64,000 nucleotides of DNA from Altibacter sp. (GCF_019913785.1 NZ_JAIOHK010000011.1:1-64000), one strand, 5' to 3'; positions 46,129 through 55,813 are shown, numbered from the stretch's first letter. The notes: generated by a model not told the origin, from the letters alone. Numbers and translations: made by a program.

Positions 46129-47217
46129 ATGGCGAAAAGAAAAACGCGCAACAAATGGCTTCCAAATAAAAAGCCAAAGACCTTTAAGAACTTGTCTCCG
46201 GGGACCGTTGCCTACACAGGGAAGAAGCAAGCTGCTGTTACAGAACTGGAAATTATGGACTATTCTAAAGATGAATTCCATAAGATTGAGACAAACAATG
46301 TAGAGGATGGTTTTAAGTTTAAGGGGACTGACCTTATAACATGGATAAATGTAAATGGCTTAAATCATGCCAATGAAATTATTAAACTTGGAAATCACTT
46401 TGGTCTTCATGTTCTAATTCAAGAAGATATTGTAAGTACCTATCAGCGACCTAAAATCGACGAGTACGATGAATATCTCTTTATCGTATTTAAAATGCTC
46501 CGTTATACCGATAATGGAGAGTTTCTTTCCGAACATGTCAGTTTGGTGTTGGGGAAAGATTATGTGTTGACATTTCAAGAAGCAGACGGTGATGTTTTTG
46601 ATGGAATTAGAGAGCGAATCAAGTTGCCGGCAGGTAGAATACGCAATTTTGGCCCCGACTACCTGATGTTTGCCCTACTTGATGCCGTAGTGGATAATTA
46701 CTTTAGCGTACTAGAATTTTTAAGTGTAAAAATTGAAGAATTAGAGGATCAATTGTTTGAAACAAAAGTGGAACGCGATATTTCACAGGACATACAAGAT
46801 CTCAAAAAAGAAATATTAAAAATTAGAAGAGCCGTTGTTCCTTTGCGAGAGGTCATTAGTAAGCTAGATAAAATGGAGAGTCCATTAATTGAGGAGCGAA
46901 CTCAAACTTATATAAAAGATCTGTATGATCATATTATTCAAGTAAGTGAAAGCGTCGACCTCCATCGAGAGATGATCTGGGGGCTAATGGACATGTATAT
47001 GACTACAATTAGTAATAAAATGAACGAGGTGATGAAGGTACTTACCATAATGGCCTCCATCTTTATTCCTTTGACATTCATGGCCGGGATCTATGGTATG
47101 AATTTCGATCATATGCCCGAATTGCACCTAAGACATGGCTATTATTATTTATGGGGAGCCATGATTTTGGTATTCTTGGTTATGTTGTTTTATTTCAAGC
47201 GAAAGCGCTGGTTATAA
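46129..47217 (+). CDS. corA: Magnesium/cobalt transporter CorA
   Basis: A 362-residue channel subunit. The N-terminal cytoplasmic funnel (1-295) ends in two membrane helices (about 300-320 and 338-356). The signature GMN is in YGMNFDHMPE near residue 323. The protein has a basic N-terminal start (MAKRKTRNKWLPNKKPK). It forms pentamers that import Mg2+ and some Co2+. Confidence 0.95.
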   Translation: MAKRKTRNKWLPNKKPKTFKNLSPGTVAYTGKKQAAVTELEIMDYSKDEFHKIETNNVEDGFKFKGTDLITWINVNGLNHANEIIKLGNHFGLHVLIQEDIVSTYQRPKIDEYDEYLFIVFKMLRYTDNGEFLSEHVSLVLGKDYVLTFQEADGDVFDGIRERIKLPAGRIRNFGPDYLMFALLDAVVDNYFSVLEFLSVKIEELEDQLFETKVERDISQDIQDLKKEILKIRRAVVPLREVISKLDKMESPLIEERTQTYIKDLYDHIIQVSESVDLHREMIWGLMDMYMTTISNKMNEVMKVLTIMASIFIPLTFMAGIYGMNFDHMPELHLRHGYYYLWGAMILVFLVMLFYFKRKRWL

Positions 47218-47232
47218 ACCGTTTTAAAAATG

Positions 47233-47264
47233 AAAAGGGATGACCTATAGATCACCCCCTTTTT
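47233..47264. terminator. Two-way terminator
   Basis: AAAAGGG-TGA and TCA-CCCTTTT pair with small bulges around an AT-rich loop. Lies between convergent corA and the membrane protein gene. Confidence 0.65.
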
Positions 47265-47282
47265 ATTATAGCACCTTGTCCC

Positions 47283-47714
47283 TTATCGCAACCAAGTTTT
47301 CTTGGCAGCTCCCTTACTGTAGAAATAAAGAAATATGGCGACAATGATAACGATGGCCGGCATTACAACAGCCTCCGTGCCATACACTTCCATTGCATCG
47401 GTGGCAAATAGCCAGTAGCCCATTTGCACGATCACAGCGAGCATAGAAATTAAGAAAAGTGAGACGGCCCACTTTCGTCGCATCAAGAGTAAAAGACTGG
47501 CTAATAAACCAGAAAATACGGCAATGGCAAATACACCGGTATACCATGATGGTAATCCGCTCATAAGCGCTAATTGTTCCTCGGTTAAGGCCTGTTCCAT
47601 TTCTTCTTTTAATAGGGTCGTGGAGAGGTATTGAAACACGCCCATAATGTTCCATAAAAGAGCGATGACGCCAATAATCCAAAATCCGGCTTTGGGTTTG
47701 ATAGGAGTTGTCAT
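47283..47714 (-). CDS. Four-helix membrane protein of unknown function
   Basis: A 143-residue protein with four membrane helices (about 11-32, 58-78, 83-103 and 115-133). The segment between helices 1 and 2 reads EEMEQALTEEQLALMSGLPSWYTG and is typical of a conserved family in Bacteroidota and Proteobacteria whose function is unknown to me. Monocistronic. Confidence 0.78.
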   Translation of the reverse strand: MTTPIKPKAGFWIIGVIALLWNIMGVFQYLSTTLLKEEMEQALTEEQLALMSGLPSWYTGVFAIAVFSGLLASLLLLMRRKWAVSLFLISMLAVIVQMGYWLFATDAMEVYGTEAVVMPAIVIIVAIFLYFYSKGAAKKTWLR

Positions 47715-47791
47715 AATTAATTGGTTTTAAGGTTGTACCATATAAAAATACATATTTTAATTTATCTTTATGTTTTTAAACCAATTCCCAC

Positions 47792-48475
47792 ATGAGTGTT
47801 AGGATTCCTAGAAGTGCTTTTTCTTTTTTAAACAATCTCAAAGCAAACAATCACCGCGATTGGATGCAGGAACATAAAAAAGAATATCAGGCGAATGAAA
47901 AAATGTTGAAAACATTTTATGCTGCGGTAGCGGAGGGACTCAACAAGACCGATAAGATTTCAAAAACAAAGGTGTTTCGTATCAATCGGGATATTCGGTT
48001 TAGCAAGGATAAGACTCCATACAATGTTCATAGGAGTGTTAGTTTTAGCAGAGCAGGTGAGGACCGTCGCGGGGGCTATTACCTACGCCTAGAACCGGGA
48101 AATTCTTTGATGGCAGGTGGTTTTTTTGACCCCAATCCGGCTGATTTGTTGCGAATCCGTAAGGAATTTGAAATGGACGCCACAATGATTCGTAAGATTT
48201 TAAGCGCAAAAGCGTTTGAGGCTGCTTTTGGAGGATTTGTACAAGAGCATAGGGTAAAGACCGCTCCGAAAGGCTTCAGTAAGGACGATCCCAATATCGA
48301 TCTAATTGGGTTAAAGAATTATTTTGTAGTGCATAAATTTACCGATAATGAGGTGTTTTCCGAAGACTTTAAAGAAAAGCTTTTACAGCACTACGAGCTG
48401 CTGCGACCCTACTTTAACTATATGAGTGAGGTTTTGACAACCGATCTCAATGGTGTTTCATTGTTGAAGAAATAA
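47792..48475 (+). CDS. DUF2461 domain-containing protein
   Basis: A 227-residue soluble protein. FLNNLKANNHRDWMQEHKKEYQ, RINRDIRFSKDKTPYNVH and GYYLRLEPGNSLMAGGFFDP are the family hallmarks. DUF2461 proteins are widespread in bacteria and fungi; their function is not established. The start at 47792 gives the usual length. Confidence 0.92.
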   Translation: MSVRIPRSAFSFLNNLKANNHRDWMQEHKKEYQANEKMLKTFYAAVAEGLNKTDKISKTKVFRINRDIRFSKDKTPYNVHRSVSFSRAGEDRRGGYYLRLEPGNSLMAGGFFDPNPADLLRIRKEFEMDATMIRKILSAKAFEAAFGGFVQEHRVKTAPKGFSKDDPNIDLIGLKNYFVVHKFTDNEVFSEDFKEKLLQHYELLRPYFNYMSEVLTTDLNGVSLLKK

Positions 48476-48502
48476 TCGAAATAGTACATTTTTGTTGTAA
48501 TT

Positions 48503-48578
48503 ATAAGTATTTTAGCTTATAATTGCACTATATAAGTCCATAGGCTTATTAAAATTATAAATAAGGATACAGGCTTAT
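48503..48578 (+). promoter_or_regulatory. Three palindromic sites with a 29-base period
   Basis: ATAAG-N8-CTTAT occurs three times: 48503-48520 (arms extend to nine bases), 48532-48549 and 48561-48578 (six-base arms). The starts are exactly 29 bases apart. The last ends 13 bases before the ATG of the SatD-like gene. Sites 2 and 3 share GGCTTATTAAA. The layout is that of an operator array for the downstream pair. Confidence 0.7.
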
Positions 48579-48591
48579 TAAACTGAAAGCG

Positions 48592-49260
48592 ATGAAAAAC
48601 CTAACCGTAATTAGTGGCGATTTTATCAATTCTTCGCAATACGAGACGAATTTGTTAAAATCAATTCTGAAGCATTTAAAGGCCGAATTTACTATGATCG
48701 AAAATCAACTTTCAGCCGAAGGGGTACATTTTTCCATATATCGCGGAGATAGTTTTCAAGGCGTCCTAGAGAACCCCGTCAGGGCCTTGTCTGTAGCACT
48801 TCAAATTAAGGCATTCGTGAATAAAACGGTTTCAAAAGCCGTCCAGACAAAATCGAAAACGCCCATTGCAGACATTCGTATTTCCATTGGAATAGGGGAG
48901 GCAGACTACGACAAGACCTCCATCACCGAAAGCAACGGCGCAGCGTTTCACTTTTCGGGGAGAACATTGGATAAAATGAAGTTGGAAGGTTCCAAAATGG
49001 CACTTACAACAGCCAATAAAGAAATAAATGCCGAGTTTTTAGTGAGCTTTGCTTTTTTGGATGCCATTACCAACCGCTGGTCGACAGCTTCTGCCGAGGT
49101 GGTGTATTACCTGCTAAAAGGGTATACCGAACAACAGATTGCCAACGAAATTGGACGTAGTCAAGCGGCCATCAATCTTCGTAAAAAGGCGGCAGGTTGG
49201 GAGGAAATTCAGCTGTTATTAAAACGCTATGAGCAAGTAGCCAAAAAATATTTTGTATGA
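48592..49260 (+). CDS. SatD-like protein with C-terminal helix-turn-helix
   Basis: A 222-residue protein. The N-terminus NLTVISGDFINSSQ matches the SatD family (ISGDxxNS); the middle (IADIRISIGIGEADYDKTSI) resembles a nucleotide-cyclase-like fold, as in this family. The end has a probable helix-turn-helix (YYLLKGYTEQQIANEIGRSQAAINLRKK), so it may bind the palindromes at its own promoter. It overlaps the DUF3307 gene by four bases; the pairing is recurrent as I recall. Function is unknown. Confidence 0.8.
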   Translation: MKNLTVISGDFINSSQYETNLLKSILKHLKAEFTMIENQLSAEGVHFSIYRGDSFQGVLENPVRALSVALQIKAFVNKTVSKAVQTKSKTPIADIRISIGIGEADYDKTSITESNGAAFHFSGRTLDKMKLEGSKMALTTANKEINAEFLVSFAFLDAITNRWSTASAEVVYYLLKGYTEQQIANEIGRSQAAINLRKKAAGWEEIQLLLKRYEQVAKKYFV

Positions 49261-49988
49261 CTTCCGAAATCATTATCGCCTTACAATTACTCTTAGCACA
49301 CGTTGTGACCGATTTTCTGTTACAGTCCAAAGCCTGGATCAAACAGAAGCGAAAGAAAAAGACAAGATCTCCCTTTTTGTATATACACGCGTTTACCGCG
49401 GGCTTATTGACCTACCTGTTCCTTCAAGACTGGAGTGGCTGGCAAATACCTGTCATTATTAGTGTTTCGCACTTTTTCATCGATCTTTGGAAACTATACC
49501 AGCCCAAAAATTCCTTGGTATATTTTTTATGGGATCAGCTATTTCACCTATTGGTGCTGCTTGGGGCCTGGCTATACCTTACCGACGCGTTTGCTTCGGT
49601 AGTACCGTTTATGGCTTCGTTTATCACTTCAGAAATGACATTGGTGTTATTAACGGGTTATTTGGTTGTTATTTTTCCAATTGGATTCATTATTGGAATG
49701 GCAACCCAACAGTGGCAGGATGAAATTGCTAAAGACGGCGGTTCCACCAGCTTAAAAAAGGCGGGGCGCTATATCGGAATTTTTGAACGAATTTTGGTAC
49801 TCACTTTTATCCTTACGAATAACTTCTCTGCGATCGGGTTTTTAATCGCAGCCAAATCTATTTTGCGATTTAGTGATAAAAGTAAAAGCGGCGCCAGAAA
49901 GCAAACCGAATACGTACTTATTGGGACGCTTATGAGCTTTGCACTTACTATTGTGATTGGAATATTAATGCGCGTACTCGTATTCTAA
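49257..49988 (+). CDS. DUF3307 membrane protein
   Basis: A 243-residue protein with six or so hydrophobic segments. LLLAHVVTDFLLQSKAW is the DUF3307 signature, followed by HAFTAGLLTYL and ISVSHFFIDLWKLY; the His and Asp in these helices suggest a metal or proton role. It is translationally coupled to the SatD-like protein. Its 3' end overlaps the convergent gene by 24 bases. Confidence 0.85.
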   Translation: MTSEIIIALQLLLAHVVTDFLLQSKAWIKQKRKKKTRSPFLYIHAFTAGLLTYLFLQDWSGWQIPVIISVSHFFIDLWKLYQPKNSLVYFLWDQLFHLLVLLGAWLYLTDAFASVVPFMASFITSEMTLVLLTGYLVVIFPIGFIIGMATQQWQDEIAKDGGSTSLKKAGRYIGIFERILVLTFILTNNFSAIGFLIAAKSILRFSDKSKSGARKQTEYVLIGTLMSFALTIVIGILMRVLVF

Positions 49989-50372
49989 GAGTTGAATATT
50001 ACTCTTGAGACGGTCTTTTACAATATTCATCATGCGTTTATTCAAGGCCGAAGAATTCTCTATATACAGTTCGTATTCTTCAAGCGTAAACTGTCCAATG
50101 ATGATGCCCTTGAGCGAATTGCGAAACTTCATGTCCTTGTGGATCGCATTTTCAATATAATCGAGGCGTTTTTCAATCGTGAGGTCGTAAAAAACGTTCT
50201 TGTGTTTCCGAACATAATTGGTAAATACAGCAACCAGCAGGTCGTTCTGTAATTTGGCTACCGGTCTAAGGGTTTGGTTCTGAAATTGTTCTTCGGAAGA
50301 CATTGAAGGTGTAACAGTGGCCGAAGTGATGTTGGGGCGTAAACTCAATAGCGTGGTATCGCGGGCGTCCAT
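49965..50372 (-). CDS. Conserved small soluble protein
   Basis: A 135-residue protein, MDARDTTLLSLRP at the start, then a mostly helical body (FQNQTLRPVAKLQNDLLVAVF, HKDMKFRNSLKGIIIGQFTLEEY, SSALNKRMMNIVKDRL). I recognise it as a conserved flavobacterial protein that databases sometimes label glyoxalase; I see no vicinal-oxygen-chelate motif that would support that. Function unknown. Confidence 0.8.
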   Translation of the reverse strand: MDARDTTLLSLRPNITSATVTPSMSSEEQFQNQTLRPVAKLQNDLLVAVFTNYVRKHKNVFYDLTIEKRLDYIENAIHKDMKFRNSLKGIIIGQFTLEEYELYIENSSALNKRMMNIVKDRLKSNIQLLEYEYAH

Positions 50373-50470
50373 GATCTTTTGGTTTTATTAAAAATAACCA
50401 ATGTTTTGTAGGATTTTTCAGAAAAATCCATCGAGTTATAAACGTGGTTGTCAACAATTTTAATCCATAA

Positions 50471-50492
50471 AAAAACCCGCTAATTAGCGGGC
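50471..50492 (-). terminator. Terminator of the BNR-repeat protein gene
   Basis: AACCCGCTAATTAGCGGGCT is a nearly perfect hairpin; the minus-strand RNA ends in eight U. Confidence 0.85.
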
Positions 50493-50518
50493 TTCTTTAT
50501 AATCTGGCACTTTAATGC

Positions 50519-53500
50519 CTATCCCTTTTTTAAGAATTCTTCTTTCGACTTAATATCCGGCTTTGCGATTTCATTCGATTCTAAGAAGCTTAAAAACTTC
50601 TTTCCTTCCTTGGCAAGGATGGTGTTGTAATTTTTCTTTTCTTGCTGAAATTCTTCGAAGATCAGTTCGAAGTTTTCTTTTAAGGCTCCCGAAACCCTGT
50701 CATAGCTAGTCGCGACATTGCTGTACAGGCTTCCCATTTTCTCCCGAAGCTCCGGTTCGGCCGATGCTACGTAGTTGTCACCGGTTGTAATCACCAAATC
50801 GGCTCGTAAACCTTCTAAGGCATCGTACAGTTTTTGGGCTACTTTCTTGCCTTTTGGATGCTTTGCTATCACCTCTTGCGCAGTTTTTTGAGTTTCAGTG
50901 ATTTCATGCACCATATAGGCTAAATCCTCCACCATCGTATACATGGTTCTTGTCAAATCCTCTTGTTCTTTGCGTTCTGCCAGGGTACCCAAGGAGTTTT
51001 CGTCATAAACAACTTCAATAATGTGCTCAAAAACATCTTTTCCTTTCGTGAGTACAATTTTGTACTTTCCGGCTGGAACTCTCGGTGCTGTGAATCCTGA
51101 AAAGTTTAAGGTTTTACCTTCCGCCATTTTTGGAGCATAGGTATTAAAGCCCCAGAAAACTACATTTATTCCTTTTGATTTACCCGGCGCTAAATTGAGT
51201 ACCAGCTTGCCTTGCATATCTTGCACCTCCATCGTCATTTTTCCAAACGTATGACGCTTTTTCAAATAGTAAACGATTCTTGCGGCTGTATTTTTATTGG
51301 CACCTACAAACTGGGTTTCGGCACCAAAACTTCCGGAAAATCCACTTTCCTCAGTCATTGTAAAAGGTTTCGTTTTAAAAAAATGCACGTCCTTTTCCTG
51401 TACTTCGGCATTCAATTCGCGTAGCGGGCTTATATCATCAATAATGATAACACCCCTGCCATGTGTTCCCATGACCAAATCGTTGGTTTGTTTCTGAAGC
51501 TCAATAAAATGAACTGCTACGGGAGGCATATTGTTGGTAAACTGTGACCAGTTTTTTCCTCCATCAATGGTTACATACAATCCGAATTCGGTTCCTAAAA
51601 ACAACAAGTCTTCATTTTCATAATCTTCTTGTATATTTCGGACAAAGGCGTTTTCCTGAATGTCTTCAGAAATAATCGACTTCCAAGTCTTTCCGAAATC
51701 GGTAGTTTTTAATGCATACGGCTTCATATCGCCACTTGTATGACCATCGAAAACAGCATAGGCGGTTCCTTTTCCATGCACGCTTGCCTCAATGTGATAC
51801 ACCCATGTATTGGTGGGAATTCCAACCAGATTAGGAGTCACATTACTCCAGTTTTTTCCGCCATCGGTAGTAACCTGTACATTACCATCATCTGTTCCTA
51901 CCCATAATACGTTTTTGTCTAAAGGTGATTCGGCTATGGTGAAAATGGTGGTGTGATTTTCGGCACCGCTGTTGTCCACAGATAATCCACCCGACTTTGT
52001 TTGATCCTGCTTGACTGGATCGTTGGTCGTAAGGTCAGGAGAAATAATAGTCCAGGTATCGCCCATATCGTCCGACATGTGTAAAAACTGACTTCCCATA
52101 AAAAAACGATCCGGAACATGGGCACTTACAGCCATGGGCGCATTCCAATTGAAGCGCAGTTTTACATCGCCCTTTTTTCGCATGGGTTGAATGGTCTTGG
52201 TGCGATTCTTTGTAACATCGTATCGCCAAACATTATCGGCGCCTTGCATTTCGGAATAAATAATATTCTTGGTCGGGTGCTTCAACACCCGAAAGCCATC
52301 GCCGTATCCCACACTGTTCCAATCACGAGCATTCACACCTCCTGGCGAAGAGGAGGGACCGTACCAGGAGCCATTGTCCTGTAAGCCACCATAGACATTA
52401 TAGGGTTCGGCATCGTCCACACTAATGTGGTAAAACTGGGAAAGGGGTAGGTTTTCCACTATTTCGAAAGTAGCACCGGCATCCCAGGAACGATACACAC
52501 CTCCGTCGGTACCCGAAACAATATGATCGCTGTCATTGATACCAAATACGATGTCGTGAATGTCACTGTGCATATTACCCAGGTCTTTAAAGGTTTTTCC
52601 TCCGTCACGGCTAATCGATCCGTTTAGGCCTCCTTTTACTACGATATCCGGATTCTTTGGATCTACTGTAATTCTTGAAAAATAGAAAGGACGAACGGTT
52701 AGTCCGAAATCATTGTTTAGGTGTTCCCAACTTTGACCGGCATTGGTAGATTTCCAGAGTCCGTTCTTCTTTGGGTCGTTGGTCTCCAAAACTGAATAAA
52801 GAATAGATCCGTCGCTAGGTGCCACGGCCACAGCAATTCTACCCAATTTTCCGGATGGAAATCCATTGTGAATTTTATTCCAGGTTTGGCCTCCATCTAC
52901 AGATTTGTACAAGGCACTGTGTTCTCCACCCGAGTTGAAGCCCCAGCCGGTTCTTCGGAATTGCCACATGGAGGCATACAAAATTGCCGGATTCTTAGGA
53001 TCCATAATAACATCGGCGGCTCCGGTGGAAGTATTTACGTATAAAATTTTCTTCCAAGTTACACCGCCATCGGTTGTTTTATAAACGCCTCGGTCTTCAC
53101 TATCACTCCACAGGGCACCTAAGACGCCCACATAAATTTCTTTGGTATTATTTGGATTAATCACAATGGAAGCAATCCGTTCGCTCTTTTCAAAGCCGGG
53201 GATCTCTTTCCAGGTTTTTCCGCCATCTGTTGACTTGTACAATCCATCGCCAACAGAAACCGAGTTTCGCGTCCAAGTTTCCCCGGTACCTACCCAAATT
53301 GTGTTGTCCGGATCCTTCGGATCCAGTGTTACAACACCAATAGATTGTGCGTGGTCATCGAAAATAGGAACAAAGGTGGCACCGCCGTCATTCGATTTCC
53401 AAACACCACCACCGGCTGCTCCAGCATATATTATACGGGCGTTGGTAGGGTGATTCTCCAAATCGTTAATACGTCCGCTCATGAGTGCCGGACCAATATG

Positions 53501-53611
53501 GCGGGCATTCATATCGCCAAACAGTTCTTTGCCTTTTAGGGATGTCTCTTGAGCTTCACCCATAAATGGAATCAGGGCAAGACTTAAGAAGAGGGTGACT
53601 AATTTCTTCAT
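50519..53611 (-). CDS. Exported sortilin-like BNR-repeat protein
   Basis: A 1030-residue protein. Signal peptide 1-20 (MKKLVTLFLSLALIPFMGEAQ); I start at the ATG at 53611, since the upstream ATG would add a charged piece before the signal. Many Asp-box repeats follow (WKSNDGGATF, YKSTDGGKTW, YKTTDGGVTW, WKSTNAGQSW), predicting one or two beta-propellers like VPS10/sialidase folds to about residue 750, then a beta domain and a helical C-terminus. No type IX sorting domain is seen. Probably a periplasmic or surface protein; no catalytic residues can be named. Confidence 0.88.
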   Translation of the reverse strand: MKKLVTLFLSLALIPFMGEAQETSLKGKELFGDMNARHIGPALMSGRINDLENHPTNARIIYAGAAGGGVWKSNDGGATFVPIFDDHAQSIGVVTLDPKDPDNTIWVGTGETWTRNSVSVGDGLYKSTDGGKTWKEIPGFEKSERIASIVINPNNTKEIYVGVLGALWSDSEDRGVYKTTDGGVTWKKILYVNTSTGAADVIMDPKNPAILYASMWQFRRTGWGFNSGGEHSALYKSVDGGQTWNKIHNGFPSGKLGRIAVAVAPSDGSILYSVLETNDPKKNGLWKSTNAGQSWEHLNNDFGLTVRPFYFSRITVDPKNPDIVVKGGLNGSISRDGGKTFKDLGNMHSDIHDIVFGINDSDHIVSGTDGGVYRSWDAGATFEIVENLPLSQFYHISVDDAEPYNVYGGLQDNGSWYGPSSSPGGVNARDWNSVGYGDGFRVLKHPTKNIIYSEMQGADNVWRYDVTKNRTKTIQPMRKKGDVKLRFNWNAPMAVSAHVPDRFFMGSQFLHMSDDMGDTWTIISPDLTTNDPVKQDQTKSGGLSVDNSGAENHTTIFTIAESPLDKNVLWVGTDDGNVQVTTDGGKNWSNVTPNLVGIPTNTWVYHIEASVHGKGTAYAVFDGHTSGDMKPYALKTTDFGKTWKSIISEDIQENAFVRNIQEDYENEDLLFLGTEFGLYVTIDGGKNWSQFTNNMPPVAVHFIELQKQTNDLVMGTHGRGVIIIDDISPLRELNAEVQEKDVHFFKTKPFTMTEESGFSGSFGAETQFVGANKNTAARIVYYLKKRHTFGKMTMEVQDMQGKLVLNLAPGKSKGINVVFWGFNTYAPKMAEGKTLNFSGFTAPRVPAGKYKIVLTKGKDVFEHIIEVVYDENSLGTLAERKEQEDLTRTMYTMVEDLAYMVHEITETQKTAQEVIAKHPKGKKVAQKLYDALEGLRADLVITTGDNYVASAEPELREKMGSLYSNVATSYDRVSGALKENFELIFEEFQQEKKNYNTILAKEGKKFLSFLESNEIAKPDIKSKEEFLKKG

Positions 53612-53632
53612 GTTTTTTGGTTTATGGTTAAA

Positions 53633-53661
53633 AAAAATCCCCAAACAAGTAGGGGATTTTT
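53633..53661 (-). terminator. Terminator of the LolA-like gene
   Basis: AAAAATCCCC and GGGGATTTTT around a nine-base loop; U run on the minus-strand RNA. Confidence 0.88.
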
Positions 53662-53674
53662 AAGGTTGTATATG

Positions 53675-54430
53675 TTATTTTCCTTCCGGATAGGCAAACA
53701 TTGCCTTGTCTAGTTCACCGTTTAAAGTAATATCCGTAAGTGTTATTAGTTGTCCACCCGGTTGGTCCTTTATCCCTTGATTCATCGAAAACGGAAAATA
53801 GATACCATCTACTTCCTGATAATCACTATACTTCATCTGAATAATCATTCCTTTTCCCTGCCCCGATTTTAATTCTTCTTCATACACAATGGGTACGAAA
53901 TTTTCGGTATCAAAATAATAGAAACTAATATCATCCGTTTGTTGCCCGTCGACCATAATAGGCTCTTTTACTAATTTAATTTTATAGGTATCGGTTCCCT
54001 CAACGGTTTCATTTCCAATTAATTCTACCGTGTAGCCTTTTGCCTTATAGTCGAGAAAAGGGTCTGGGAAATCGTTGATATTTTTTTTGAAATTTTCGGT
54101 GGCTTCGGCATCGCTTTTTTCGGCAGCCATGGTCATTTGATTGGTACCCCAAAGCGTTTCACCATCGTATACTTCCTGATAGAATGTTTGCCCTTGGACA
54201 TCGGCTTTGGTCATTCGATATCCTTCCGTAGTTTGAATCATTTCAACAGGTAGCACCATACTTCCAAGATCCACACTTCCAACAAACTTGGCGGAAATGA
54301 CCTTTTTTAAATTTTCTTCACCTCCAATATTTTCAAGATAGGTAGCGATTATCTCTTCTGCAGTTTGAGCATTGGCAGGAGCTAATGCCGCAAATAATAG
54401 TAAAATAAATAGGGTTTTAATAGTCTTCAT
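53675..54430 (-). CDS. LolA-like outer membrane lipoprotein-sorting protein
   Basis: A 251-residue exported protein: signal peptide 1-21 (ending PANAQ), then a single-domain LolA/LolB-type fold (TAEEIIATYLENIGGEENLKKV; YRMTKADVQGQTFYQEVYDGETLW; YFPFSMNQ). Proteins of this type bind lipid or lipid-anchored cargo in the periplasm; this one is longer than classic LolA (about 200) and is of the family found next to peptidases in flavobacteria. Actual cargo unknown. Confidence 0.82.
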   Translation of the reverse strand: MKTIKTLFILLLFAALAPANAQTAEEIIATYLENIGGEENLKKVISAKFVGSVDLGSMVLPVEMIQTTEGYRMTKADVQGQTFYQEVYDGETLWGTNQMTMAAEKSDAEATENFKKNINDFPDPFLDYKAKGYTVELIGNETVEGTDTYKIKLVKEPIMVDGQQTDDISFYYFDTENFVPIVYEEELKSGQGKGMIIQMKYSDYQEVDGIYFPFSMNQGIKDQPGGQLITLTDITLNGELDKAMFAYPEGK

Positions 54431-54550
54431 GGTGTTAAATTTATTGTTTTACGTAAAGGTAAGACTCAAGAAGTTTACTTCTGTTACATGGAGTCATATT
54501 TTTTTTTGAAATTTAACAGTACTGAAAAAAGTACCATTCGGGTGGTTCTT

Positions 54551-55813
54551 TTACAATTTGGCATTAAAATCGGCCCCGGTGGGCAGTTCAAAGATCTCTA
54601 GATCGAAATAGGGAACGGAGGCCAATAAATGATCGAATATGTCGGCTTGAATATGTTCGTAATTCTCCCATGTCTTGTCGTAGCTGTAACAAAATATTTC
54701 AATAGGAATCCCCTTGTCTGTTGGTGCTAGATGGCGCACCATTAGAAACATGTCCTTATTGATAGCCGGATTTTCGTGCAGTATGGCATCGGCGTATTTT
54801 CTAAAAACACCTAAGTTGGTTTGATTTCTACCGTTTATCAGTAAGCTTTTGTCCGCTTCGTTGTTCTTGTTGTATTTTGTCACTTCTTTTTCTCGGTGTT
54901 CTATATACGGCTTTATCAGCTGAATATGCTTCATCTTTTCGATCTCGTCTAGAGATAAAAACTTAATAGAACTCTGCTTGATAAAAATAGCCCGTTTGAT
55001 TCGCCGTCCTTTGGATTCCTGCATTCCACGCCAGTTCTGGAATGAATCTGCGATCAAACTATAGGTTGGGATGGTGGTATAGGTATTGTCAAAGTTTTGC
55101 ACGCGTACGGTAGCCAGATTAATTTCTGTTACATAACCGTCGGCTCCAAATTTACTGAAGGTAATCCAGTCACCAATTCGTACAATGTCGTTCACCGAAA
55201 CCTGAATACTGGCAACAAAACCTAAGATAGTATCTTTGAAGATTAGTAAGAGTACAGCCGAAGCTGCGCCTAAGGTTGTTAAACTCGCTACAGAATATCC
55301 TGTTATCTGATTTATAATCAGGAAGATGCAAATCCCCCAAACAAAAATCATCATTACCTGTATATAACTATCTAAGGGCTTGTCGTTGTATTTTTCTTTT
55401 CCTTCGAGGTAATTCCTTGTCGTACGCAAAACACTACGAGTTACCAAGGCGAACAGAAAAATAAAATAAACATTTATGATGGTAAGCGCAAAACTGCTAA
55501 TGGCCGGATATTCAGCAAACAGAGTAGGGGTCAAGTACCAAATGATAGATAAGGGGACAAAATGCGACACGAATCTCGGAAAATTACTCTTCACCAAATA
55601 ATCATCAAACTTTGTTTCGGTCTTGGTGCTGAAAGCCTTAAAGGTCTGTACAATAATTTTTCTTGTCGCAATATCAAGTATAAGCACCGAAAGGCCTACA
55701 ATAATAACATTCAAGATGGTACCCAAGGCAACAGCCCAGAATAACTTCATCCCTTCCTCCAAGAAAACATTTTGAAGCCAACAATTGTAAAAATCTAAGG
55801 TTTCTTGATCCAT
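54551..55813 (-). CDS. Mechanosensitive ion channel (MscS family)
   Basis: A 420-residue protein with four to five membrane helices (first at about 23-45) and the MscS pore/beta domain at about 165-260 (SLTTLGAASAVLLLIFKDTILGFVASIQ, then DIVRIGDWI). The cytoplasmic part ends with a region typical of the YbdG-like group (MVRHLAPTDKGIPIEIFCYSYDKTWENYE). It protects against osmotic shock. Its ATG shares one base with the stop of the DUF3817 gene (TAATG). Confidence 0.9.
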   Translation of the reverse strand: MDQETLDFYNCWLQNVFLEEGMKLFWAVALGTILNVIIVGLSVLILDIATRKIIVQTFKAFSTKTETKFDDYLVKSNFPRFVSHFVPLSIIWYLTPTLFAEYPAISSFALTIINVYFIFLFALVTRSVLRTTRNYLEGKEKYNDKPLDSYIQVMMIFVWGICIFLIINQITGYSVASLTTLGAASAVLLLIFKDTILGFVASIQVSVNDIVRIGDWITFSKFGADGYVTEINLATVRVQNFDNTYTTIPTYSLIADSFQNWRGMQESKGRRIKRAIFIKQSSIKFLSLDEIEKMKHIQLIKPYIEHREKEVTKYNKNNEADKSLLINGRNQTNLGVFRKYADAILHENPAINKDMFLMVRHLAPTDKGIPIEIFCYSYDKTWENYEHIQADIFDHLLASVPYFDLEIFELPTGADFNAKL

